DNA of 6,213 bases from Anaerolineae bacterium (GCA_012719195.1 JAAYAV010000249.1:1-6213), one strand, 5' to 3'; shown: positions 1-5,669, numbered from the stretch's first letter. Translations and numbers: made by a program. The notes: generated by a model not told the origin, from the letters alone.

Positions 1-240
1 CAGGGCAAGACCTACATCGCCGCTACCCTCTACGTGGAGAAGGAGTCCCAGAAGCGGATCCTGGTGGGATCGGGCGGCGCCGTCCTCCGCCGCATCAGCA
101 CAGCGGCGAGGCTACAGGCAGAGGAGCTGCTGGGCTCGCAGATCTACCTGCAGCTCTGGGTCAAGGTCCGCCCGAACTGGCGCCGCAACCTGGGCTACCT
201 AAACGAACTGGGCTTCAGCGCCAGACGGAAGTCCGACTAG
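1..240 (+). CDS. era: GTPase Era, C-terminal KH domain (5' partial)
   Basis: This is the last 79 residues of Era, the GTPase that helps assemble the 30S subunit by binding the 3' end of 16S rRNA. The frame is open from the first base, so the GTPase domain and linker lie upstream of the window. Visible family features are the strand ATLYVEKESQK, the KH-domain loop VGSGG (residues 22-26) followed by AVLRRI, and the closing strand LQLWVKVRPNW before a short tail ending LNELGF. The KH GxxG loop is intact in spacing but reads GSGG, lacking the lysine or asparagine common there. The gene ends with two in-frame stops in tandem, TAG then TGA (238-243). The CBS gene follows after 37 bases on the same strand, so cotranscription is likely. 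Identification rests on motif recognition and is firm for a fragment. Confidence 0.93.
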   Translation, partial: QGKTYIAATLYVEKESQKRILVGSGGAVLRRISTAARLQAEELLGSQIYLQLWVKVRPNWRRNLGYLNELGFSARRKSD

Positions 241-266
241 TGAGACGAGACTCGCGTGCCAGCGAT

Positions 267-271
267 GGAGG
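267..271 (+). promoter_or_regulatory. Shine-Dalgarno site of the CBS-ACT gene
   Basis: GGAGG lies 6 bases before the ATG at 278. It is a full-strength site and fixes that start codon. Confidence 0.8.
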
Positions 272-277
272 TGGTGT

Positions 278-883
278 ATGTTAGTGGGCGACCGCATGAC
301 GCGTGATGTCGTCACCGTACTCGATGGCGCCACGGTGGCCGAGGGGCTTCGCCTCATGGACGAGAGAGGCGTCAACCGCCTGCCGGTGGTAGACGCCGAG
401 GGACGTCTCTCCGGCATCGTGTCTGACATGGACCTGCGCATCGCCGAGGCCGCCGGCGGCCTGGCCGACCGCATCCGTTCGGTCATGACCACCCGACTCG
501 TGACCATCAGTGAGTACTGCACCCTGGAGAAGGCGGCTACGCTCATGCGCCAGAAGGGCGTGGGCGGCCTGCCGGTGGTGCGCGGGAGCCAGCTGGTGGG
601 CATCATCACCGACGGTGACGTCTTCGACGCCTTCACCCACTTGTTGGGGGCAGACCAGCCCGGCGTGCGCCTGACGGTGGAGGTCCCCAATTCCCGCACC
701 GTCGTCACCCTTCTCGATGAGATCACCAAAGCGGGCGGCGACATCCTCGGCTTGGGCATTATGTCCATGGATGCCGGCCGGCGCTTGCTGGCCGTCAAGG
801 TATCGGGCATTAGCACCGTGCAAGCCCAGGCGGTCTGCGATGCACTCGGCCTAACCCTCACCGACCTCCTCGAGGAGCACTAG
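278..883 (+). CDS. CBS-domain pair with C-terminal ACT-like domain (AcuB-like regulatory protein)
   Basis: This is a 201-residue cytoplasmic protein without membrane segments. Two CBS domains occupy roughly residues 7-60 (starting MTRDVVTV) and 69-120 (starting VMTTRLVTI). Each ends in the ribose-phosphate contact pattern G-h-h-[ST]-x-x-D: GIVSDMD at 46-52 and GIITDGD at 108-114. CBS pairs of this kind usually bind AMP, ATP or S-adenosylmethionine. Residues about 130-199 (RLTVEVPNSRTVVTLLDEI onward) look like an ACT domain, a small-ligand-binding fold. The CBS-CBS-ACT order matches proteins annotated as AcuB, named for a Bacillus acetoin-utilisation gene, but no other acu gene is present, so I do not transfer that name or role. 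The start is ATG with GGAGG 6 bases upstream. The stop is 3 bases before the pyruvate kinase start, which suggests coexpression and possibly a regulatory link to glycolysis (inference). An alternative is a general energy-charge sensor unrelated to pyruvate kinase. Confidence 0.92.
   Translation: MLVGDRMTRDVVTVLDGATVAEGLRLMDERGVNRLPVVDAEGRLSGIVSDMDLRIAEAAGGLADRIRSVMTTRLVTISEYCTLEKAATLMRQKGVGGLPVVRGSQLVGIITDGDVFDAFTHLLGADQPGVRLTVEVPNSRTVVTLLDEITKAGGDILGLGIMSMDAGRRLLAVKVSGISTVQAQAVCDALGLTLTDLLEEH
872..877 (+). promoter_or_regulatory. Shine-Dalgarno site of pyruvate kinase, inside the CBS gene
   Basis: GAGGAG lies within the last codons of the CBS-ACT gene, 9 bases before the GTG at 887. It supports that GTG as the pyruvate kinase start and implies translational coupling of the two genes. 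Confidence 0.7.
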
Positions 884-886
884 ATC

Positions 887-2371
887 GTGGCTCTCGCCTG
901 CCCGACCATCTCCTGCCTGCCCTGCCGCACCAAGATCGTTTGCACCCTCGGGCCGTCCACCGACGCCCCGGGAATCCTGGATCAGATGGTGGAAGCCGGC
1001 ATGGCCGTCGCGCGAGTGAACTTCTCGCATGGGGCCGCCGAGAAGAACGCCCAGCGCATCCGGGCGGTACGCGAAGCTGCCGGCCGCTTCAACATGCCTC
1101 TCGGCGTGTTGGCCGACCTTCAGGGGCCCAAACTGCGCATCGGCAGATTCGCCGGCGGTCGAGCGGAGTTGTCCGTGGGCCAACCCTTCTGGCTCCGCTA
1201 CGATGGCGTCGAGGGCGACGCCAACCAAGTCCAGGTGCCGCACCGCGAGGTGCTGGACGCCATCAACGAGGGGGCCCACATCCTTCTGGGCGACGGCGAC
1301 ATAGAACTGGCCGCTCGGCAGCGGTATCCCGACGGCGTGCTGTGCGAGGTGATCGTCGGGGGCTCTCTGGCCTCGCGCAAGGGCATCACCGTCCCCGGGG
1401 TGCGCCTCGACCTCCCCACGCTTACGGCCAAAGACCGGTCCGACCTCCAGGTAGCGCTGCGCGAGAAGGCCGACTTCGTGGCGCTTTCGTTCGTCCAGCA
1501 TGCGGACGACGTCGCTATCCTGCGCGACCTCATGCGCGAGTGGGGCGCGGACGTGCCGATAGTGGCCAAGATCGAGCGGCGCAGCGCCGTGCTTGACTTC
1601 GACTCCGTACTGGACACCGCCGATGCTATCATGGTGGCGCGGGGTGACCTGGGGCTTGAGGTGCCCGTCGAAGAGGTGCCCATGGTGCAGAAGAAGCTCA
1701 TCGCTCGTGCCCGAGCCGCCGGCAAGCCGGTGATCACTGCCACCCAGATGCTCGAGTCCATGATGAACAACCCTCGCCCCACCCGGGCCGAGGCGAGCGA
1801 CGTAGCCAACGCCATCCTGGACGGCACCGACGCTGTGATGCTGTCGGGCGAAACCGCCGCCGGCCGGTTCCCGGTGGAAGCCGTCCGCATGATGCGCCGC
1901 ATCGCCGGCTACACCGAGTCGCGGCTGCATCGTGGAAGCTTGCCCAAGGCCGAGTCCTCCGGCCGCGCTCCCACCGTCACCGAAGCCCTGAGCCAGGCCA
2001 CCTGCCAGATCGCCCAGGAGGTGGGCGCCCGCGCCATCGTTGCCGCCACCATGTCCGGCTGGACGGCCCGTATGGTGGCCAAGGAGCGCCCCGAGGTGCC
2101 CATCGTAGCCGTTACGCCCCGTCGGGAAGTCGTAGGCCGGCTCTCTCTCGTGTGGGGCGTGGCTCCGATTCTGGTGGACTGCTACAAGAGCAGCGACGCC
2201 GTCACGGCGGCGTCACTGGATGCAGCTGAGCAGTTGGGGCTGGTGGGACCGGACGACCTTGTGGTCCTCACCGCGGGTATGCCGCTTGGTGGGCCCGGAC
2301 GAACCAACATCCTTCGCGTCCACCGGCCAAGCGAGTTCCCTTCGGCGGCGGAGTTTACCCCCTCGAGCTAG
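887..2371 (+). CDS. pyk: pyruvate kinase
   Basis: This 494-residue cytoplasmic enzyme transfers phosphate from phosphoenolpyruvate to ADP, the last step of glycolysis. The whole fold is visible: TKIVCTLGP at 15-23; RVNFSHG at 43-49 (substrate and cation site); DLQGPKLRI at 77-85; then a B domain; the family signature VPIVAKIERRSAV at 223-235 with catalytic K228 and Mg2+ ligand E230; ARGDLG at 251-256 with Mg2+ ligand D254; TATQMLESM at 284-292 with T286; and MLSGETAAG at 318-326. A C-terminal regulatory domain contains ATMSGWTAR (387-395) and ends GGPGRTNILRV. The extra C-terminal phosphohistidine-like domain of many Firmicutes enzymes is absent. The DLQGPK wording is like E. coli PykA rather than PykF. 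The start is GTG with GAGGAG 9 bases upstream. It adds about 13 residues before TKIVCT, including three cysteines (C5, C10, C13); no ATG is available before codon 34, which is already inside the fold. The gene follows the CBS-ACT gene by 3 bases. Confidence 0.97.
   Translation: MALACPTISCLPCRTKIVCTLGPSTDAPGILDQMVEAGMAVARVNFSHGAAEKNAQRIRAVREAAGRFNMPLGVLADLQGPKLRIGRFAGGRAELSVGQPFWLRYDGVEGDANQVQVPHREVLDAINEGAHILLGDGDIELAARQRYPDGVLCEVIVGGSLASRKGITVPGVRLDLPTLTAKDRSDLQVALREKADFVALSFVQHADDVAILRDLMREWGADVPIVAKIERRSAVLDFDSVLDTADAIMVARGDLGLEVPVEEVPMVQKKLIARARAAGKPVITATQMLESMMNNPRPTRAEASDVANAILDGTDAVMLSGETAAGRFPVEAVRMMRRIAGYTESRLHRGSLPKAESSGRAPTVTEALSQATCQIAQEVGARAIVAATMSGWTARMVAKERPEVPIVAVTPRREVVGRLSLVWGVAPILVDCYKSSDAVTAASLDAAEQLGLVGPDDLVVLTAGMPLGGPGRTNILRVHRPSEFPSAAEFTPSS
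2368..2371. other. Convergent overlap: CTAG supplies both stop codons
   Basis: The palindrome CTAG ends two genes. TAG at 2369-2371 stops pyruvate kinase on the plus strand, and the complement of 2368-2370 is TAG, stopping the zinc-ribbon gene on the minus strand. No intergenic space is left, so any terminator for either gene would have to lie inside the other gene. Confidence 0.95.
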
Positions 2372-2862
2372 CGCTGGGGCTCTATCTCCGGACGGGCGAG
2401 TGTCTCATCACGGCGCGCCAGGGGCGCCTGCACATCGGTGGCGCAGTAGGGGCAGACGGTCCAGCGCAGATCGAGAAGGCGGCCGCACTTGGTGCACTTT
2501 CGCCGCAGCCGCGTCTGGCACTCGGGGCAGATCATGTACTCCTTCTCGACCGGTGCCCGGCAACTCGGGCAGGTGAGACGCTCCTCGACATCGCGCAGTA
2601 AGGCCTCTTCCTCCAGCGCCCTTTCGTAAGTCTGTGCCAAGGTTTCCTTCGGCCGGAGGATGAGGTAGAGCAGCAGTCCCGGCAGGTTCAGCACCACCAC
2701 CAGTAGAGTGGCCAGCAGCTGAGCAAACACATCGCGCGTTCGGGATCGGATGTCCCGGAAGGTCCAGATGACCAGGCTCAGGTAAAGCGAGATGACGAAG
2801 GCGCTGAGAAAGCCGATGGTGATCTGCAAAATGGTGTTCAGGTCTAGGTCGGTGCCCAACAT
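2368..2862 (-). CDS. Membrane protein with C-terminal double zinc ribbon, function unknown
   Basis: From the ATG at 2862 this is a 164-residue protein. Two hydrophobic helices lie at about residues 10-33 (TILQITIGFLSAFVISLY onward) and 45-69 (VFAQLLATLLVVVLNLPG onward), joined by a basic loop FRDIRSRTRD. A charged, probably helical stretch at 70-96 (RPKETLAQTYERALEEE onward) leads to four CxxC knuckles: C98/C101, C112/C115, C123/C126 and C137/C140. These form two zinc ribbons in tandem, and a short charged tail follows. The loop is basic and the ribbons follow helix 2; a cytoplasmic loop would put both termini outside, while reducing-side zinc ribbons would require the opposite, so topology is undecided. 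A GTG at 2874 would add four residues, but the AGGGAG that could serve as ribosome site overlaps that GTG and sits 11 bases before the ATG, which I prefer. It lies 95 bases downstream of ruvB on the same strand and has its own strong promoter. I do not recognise a function; zinc ribbons of this type mediate protein or nucleic-acid contacts. Confidence 0.88.
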   Translation of the reverse strand: MLGTDLDLNTILQITIGFLSAFVISLYLSLVIWTFRDIRSRTRDVFAQLLATLLVVVLNLPGLLLYLILRPKETLAQTYERALEEEALLRDVEERLTCPSCRAPVEKEYMICPECQTRLRRKCTKCGRLLDLRWTVCPYCATDVQAPLARRDETLARPEIEPQR

Positions 2863-2873
2863 AGGCCACAGCA

Positions 2874-2879
2874 CTCCCT
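2874..2879 (-). promoter_or_regulatory. Shine-Dalgarno site deciding the zinc-ribbon start
   Basis: On the minus strand this reads AGGGAG, 11 bases before the ATG at 2862. Its last G is the first base of the alternative GTG start at 2874, so it cannot serve that GTG. Spacing is on the long side. Confidence 0.5.
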
Positions 2880-2903
2880 GACTGGACTGAGCGAAGCGGG
2901 GCG

Positions 2904-2932
2904 ATTATAGCACCGGCCACGGGCGCTGTCAC
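2904..2932 (-). promoter_or_regulatory. Sigma-70-type promoter of the zinc-ribbon gene
   Basis: Read on the minus strand, a -35 box GTGACA (2932-2927; five of six matches to TTGACA) is followed by a 17-base spacer and the perfect -10 box TATAAT (2909-2904). TGC directly before the -10 gives the extended form TGnTATAAT. Transcription would start near 2897, leaving a leader of about 35 bases before the ATG at 2862. It lies in the gap after the ruvB stop, so the downstream gene can be expressed independently of ruvB. Function is inferred from sequence only. Confidence 0.8.
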
Positions 2933-2957
2933 CTCCGCGACATAACGCCGCGCGACC

Positions 2958-3986
2958 CTAGAAGAGCTGCCCCTGGGGAGGAGTCTGCTCCTCGGGCTCC
3001 GGCAGCCCAAGGTGACGGTAGGCCAAGAGGGTAGCTACCCTGCCTCGTGGCGTCCGGTGGATCAGCCCCTTCTGCAGCAGGTAGGGCTCGCAGACATCCA
3101 TGATGGTGTCCGGCTCCTCCGACACCGAGGCGGCTACTGTGTCCAGGCCGACCGGTCCGCCGCCGAACTTCGTCACCAGCGCCCGCAAGACCCGCCGATC
3201 CAGGTCATCCAAGCCGGAAGCATCCACGTCCAAGAGCTCCAGGGCCTGGGCCGCCACTTCCTGGGTGATGTGGCCCTCTGCCCGCACCAGCGCGTAGTCG
3301 CGCACTCGCCGCAGGAGCCGGTTCGCCACCCGAGGCGTCCCGCGTGATCGCCGGGCGATCTCCGCCACCCCTTCCTTGTCCGCCTCCACGCCGATGATCT
3401 GGGCCGAACGAGCCACGATCCGCCGCATGGCGGTCTCATCGTAGAAGTCCAGGCGCTGGACGGCGCCGAACCGAGCCCGCAGGGGCGAGCTCATCAGGGC
3501 CAGCCGCGTGGTAGCCCCTACCACGCTGAAGCGGGGCAGCGACAGGCGGATGCTACGGGCCGCCGGTCCCTTGCCGATGACGATGTCGAGGGCGAAGTCC
3601 TCCATCGCCGGATACAGCACTTCCTCCACCACCTTGCCCAGGCGGTGGATCTCGTCGATAAAGAGGATGTCTCCCTGGCGCAGGTTGGTAAGGATGGCCG
3701 CCAGGTCGCCCGGGCGCTCGATGGCCGGCCCCGAGGTGATCTTGATGCTTACCCGCATTTCGTTGGCCACCACGTGGGCCAGAGTCGTCTTCCCCAGGCC
3801 GGGCGGACCGTAGAGAAGCAGATGATCCAGCGGCTCCTCCCGGGCGCGGGCCGCTTCCACCAGCACGCGCAGGTTCTCGACCACCTTGCTCTGGCCGATG
3901 TATTCGTCTAGCATCCGGGGGCGTAGGCTGCCCTCAGATGCCGTCTCTTCTTCTTGCGTATTGGGCGAGACGAGGCGCTGGTTCAT
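2958..3986 (-). CDS. ruvB: Holliday junction branch migration DNA helicase RuvB
   Basis: This 342-residue AAA+ motor forms hexameric rings that drive branch migration of Holliday junctions together with RuvA. Visible features in order are the N-terminal SLRPRMLDEYIGQ (20-32), Walker A GPPGLGKT (60-67), Walker B ILFIDEIH (107-114), sensor 1 GATTR (157-161), SSPLRARFG (166-174) with the presumed arginine finger R170, sensor 2 RGTPRVANRLLRRVRD (215-230), and a C-terminal winged-helix region with RTPRGRVAT (311-319) and YRHLGL. Length is normal for the family. The start is ATG at 3986 with GGAG 7 bases upstream. Upstream in-frame starts at 4013 and 4019 would add 9-11 residues with no family resemblance and would overlap the likely -10 element. 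The tail after HLGL is Pro/Glu-rich and ends QGQLF. No ruvA or ruvC lies beside it in this window; the gene is divergent from the MurE gene. Confidence 0.98.
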   Translation of the reverse strand: MNQRLVSPNTQEEETASEGSLRPRMLDEYIGQSKVVENLRVLVEAARAREEPLDHLLLYGPPGLGKTTLAHVVANEMRVSIKITSGPAIERPGDLAAILTNLRQGDILFIDEIHRLGKVVEEVLYPAMEDFALDIVIGKGPAARSIRLSLPRFSVVGATTRLALMSSPLRARFGAVQRLDFYDETAMRRIVARSAQIIGVEADKEGVAEIARRSRGTPRVANRLLRRVRDYALVRAEGHITQEVAAQALELLDVDASGLDDLDRRVLRALVTKFGGGPVGLDTVAASVSEEPDTIMDVCEPYLLQKGLIHRTPRGRVATLLAYRHLGLPEPEEQTPPQGQLF

Positions 3987-3993
3987 GGGCTGA

Positions 3994-3997
3994 CTCC
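3994..3997 (-). promoter_or_regulatory. Shine-Dalgarno site deciding the ruvB start
   Basis: The minus strand reads GGAG 7 bases before the ATG at 3986. It supports this start over the upstream in-frame ATG (4013) and GTG (4019). Confidence 0.6.
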
Positions 3998-4003
3998 GGC
4001 GCG

Positions 4004-4032
4004 AGTATAGCATCCACACCCCCGACGGGCCA
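4004..4032 (-). promoter_or_regulatory. Probable ruvB promoter with extended -10
   Basis: The minus strand carries TGCTATACT (4012-4004), an extended -10 with one mismatch to TGnTATAAT. The hexamer 17 bases upstream, TGGCCC (4032-4027), matches TTGACA at only three positions, so recognition would rest on the extended -10. The start of transcription would fall near 3997, giving a very short leader that begins about at the ribosome site. The AT-rich patch stands out in this G+C-rich divergent gap of 65 bases. Confidence 0.45.
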
Positions 4033-4051
4033 TAGGGGACCGACAGAGACC

Positions 4052-5590
4052 GTGAACCTTAGCTCTCCCACCTGGACGCTCGCCCCCCTGATCGCCGCCG
4101 CCGGCCTTCCGGCCACCGACCTACCCGCCACGCCGGTGCTTGACATCCAGTCGGACTCTCGTAGGGTGCGGCCGGGCTCCCTCTTCGTCGCTTATCGCGG
4201 CCTGGAGGTGGACGGTCACGAGCACATCCCCGCGGCCATCGCCGCCGGCGCCGTCGCGGTGGTGGCCGAGCGCCCGCTCGAGCCGGCCGCCGCCGTGCCT
4301 GTGGTGCTGACGCCCAATGGCCGCGCCGCCTGGGCCTTCCTCGAGGCAGCCTGGCGCCGCTTCCCTTCCCGCCGGCTACGCCTGTCCGGCGTCACCGGCA
4401 CCGACGGCAAGACCACGACCTCCACCCTGCTTCATCACATCCTGACCGCCGAAGGCCACACCGTAGGGATCGTCAGCACGTTGGGCGCCCGCGTCGGCTT
4501 CCAGGAGACGGACACCGGCCTGCACACCAGCACCCCCACCCCGGCGCAGATGCAGCAGTTGCTCGCGGACATGGTGCGCTCCGGCTGTGACTCCGCCGTC
4601 ATAGAGGCCACCAGCGAGGGCCTCGCCCAGCACCGGCTAGACGGCTGCGACTTCGACCTCGCCGTCGTCACCAACGTTACCAGTGACCACCTCTACTACC
4701 ACGGGACCCGCGAGGCCTACCTCCGGGCCAAAGGGAAGCTGTTCGAGTCCCTGGGACAGGGACGGCGCTCCTTCGGCCTACCCAAGGTGGCCGTTCTGAA
4801 CCGGGACGACTGCTCGTACGATCACCTGCGCGCGCTGCCCGCCGAGCGCCATCTCTCCTACGGCTCTTCTACCGGCGCCGACGTGGTCATTGGGGGTGTC
4901 TCCGAGCGAGAGGGCCATCTGGAAGCGCACCTGCACACCCCCTGGGGGCGGGCCCACCTCCGTCTGGCCCTCGTCGGCCAGTACAACGCCTGGAATGCCG
5001 CTGCCGCCGTCGCCGCTGCCTGCTCCTGGCGGGTCCCCCTCGAGCGCGCGGCAGGGCATTGCTCCGGCTTCAGCGGGGTGCCCGGTCGCATGGAGTTCAT
5101 CCGGCAGGGACAACCCTTCACCGTCATTGTGGACTTCGCCCACACTGCCAACGCGCTGGAACACGCACTCCGTGCTGTCCGTCCTATCACCAAGGGGCAG
5201 CTCATCGTCGTGTTTGGCTGTGCCGGAGAGCGGGACGTCCTGAAGCGCGCGCCCATGGCCGTGGCGGCGGTGACGCTGGCCGATCACGCCGTCTTCACCG
5301 CCGAGGACCCACGCCGGGAGAGCCTGGCCGACATCCTCGCTCAGATGGAGACGGCCGCTCGGGGTGCCGGAGCCGAACCCGGACGCCACTACACCATCGA
5401 GCCGGACCGCGCCGCTGCCATCCGGGTGGCGCTGGAGAGGGCCCGGCCGGGAGATACGGTCATCCTGTGCGGCAAGGGGCACGAGCAGTCCATGTGCTTC
5501 GGGACCGAGGAGCGCCCCTGGGACGATCGGCGCGCTGCCCGGCAGGCGCTGCTGGACCGCGGGTTTGTCGGAACCGCAAGCCATCCTTAG
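4052..5590 (+). CDS. murE: MurE-type Mur ligase (UDP-MurNAc-L-Ala-D-Glu--diamino acid ligase), divergent motifs
   Basis: From the GTG at 4052 this is a 512-residue cytoplasmic ligase. MurE proteins use ATP to add the third amino acid (meso-diaminopimelate, lysine or ornithine) to UDP-MurNAc-dipeptide in peptidoglycan synthesis. The N-terminal domain has SDSRRVRPGSLFVAYRG (34-50); the ATP loop is TGTDGKTTT (115-123); the central domain has E185, TNVTSDHLYYHG (207-218) and K227 at the position of the carbamylated lysine; then GVPGRME (342-348), DFAHTANALE (361-370), FGCAGERD (388-395), EDPR (418-421) and GKGHE (474-478). Several usually conserved spots differ: SEGL for SHGL, AHTANAL for AHTPDAL, GERD for GDRD and EDPR for DNPR. 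An ATG at 3938 would add 38 residues but lies inside ruvB and has no ribosome site. For the GTG, AGGGGA 12 bases upstream is weak and distant, so the start is moderately sure. It is not beside other mur genes here; a MurE paralogue with another substrate is possible. Confidence 0.92.
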   Translation: MNLSSPTWTLAPLIAAAGLPATDLPATPVLDIQSDSRRVRPGSLFVAYRGLEVDGHEHIPAAIAAGAVAVVAERPLEPAAAVPVVLTPNGRAAWAFLEAAWRRFPSRRLRLSGVTGTDGKTTTSTLLHHILTAEGHTVGIVSTLGARVGFQETDTGLHTSTPTPAQMQQLLADMVRSGCDSAVIEATSEGLAQHRLDGCDFDLAVVTNVTSDHLYYHGTREAYLRAKGKLFESLGQGRRSFGLPKVAVLNRDDCSYDHLRALPAERHLSYGSSTGADVVIGGVSEREGHLEAHLHTPWGRAHLRLALVGQYNAWNAAAAVAAACSWRVPLERAAGHCSGFSGVPGRMEFIRQGQPFTVIVDFAHTANALEHALRAVRPITKGQLIVVFGCAGERDVLKRAPMAVAAVTLADHAVFTAEDPRRESLADILAQMETAARGAGAEPGRHYTIEPDRAAAIRVALERARPGDTVILCGKGHEQSMCFGTEERPWDDRRAARQALLDRGFVGTASHP

Positions 5591-5606
5591 TCCTAGTCGC
5601 CGATGA

Positions 5607-5615
5607 TGGTACAAT
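5607..5615 (+). promoter_or_regulatory. Probable extended -10 promoter of the secreted protein gene
   Basis: TGGTACAAT is a TG-extended -10 with one mismatch to TGnTATAAT, in the 79-base gap after the MurE gene. No good -35 box lies 16-18 bases upstream (best is three of six). Transcription would start near 5622, leaving a leader of about 48 bases. Confidence 0.45.
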
Positions 5616-5654
5616 GGGCGACAGGCATCATACCGGACGGACCGCGGCAGAGTC

Positions 5655-5662
5655 GGAGGAGG
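5655..5662 (+). promoter_or_regulatory. Strong Shine-Dalgarno site deciding the GTG start at 5670
   Basis: GGAGGAGG lies 7 bases before the GTG at 5670. It is the best ribosome site in the window and selects the frame that encodes a signal peptide, which is open to the window end. Confidence 0.85.
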
Positions 5663-5669
5663 AGAGACA

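Noticed and set aside
246..254. Small palindrome CGAGACTCG after era
   Set aside because: A 4-base stem with a 1-base loop cannot form a stable hairpin and has no T-run; chance occurrence in G+C-rich DNA.
199..861. Minus-strand open frames opposite the CBS-ACT gene
   Set aside because: Two overlapping frames have low-complexity Ser/Arg/Thr-rich or His-rich products, typical of antisense shadows; the plus-strand protein is clearly real.
851..1930. Minus-strand open frame of 359 codons opposite pyruvate kinase
   Set aside because: It is a shadow of the pyk coding frame in G+C-rich DNA. Its His/Gly/Asp-rich product has no recognisable motif, and it has no convincing ribosome site.
3987..4019. 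Upstream GTG/ATG extension of RuvB by 9-11 residues
   Set aside because: It reads through the likely -10 element and ribosome site of ruvB; RuvB length is already normal from the ATG at 3986.
3938..4051. Upstream ATG extension of the MurE protein by 38 residues
   Set aside because: It would begin within ruvB coding sequence, lacks a ribosome site, and the added residues show no Mur ligase similarity.
5603..5631. Inverted repeat ATGATG ... CATCAT as a terminator for the MurE gene
   Set aside because: The stem is 6 bases and A+T-containing, the loop is 17 bases and no T-run follows; it also overlaps the promoter.
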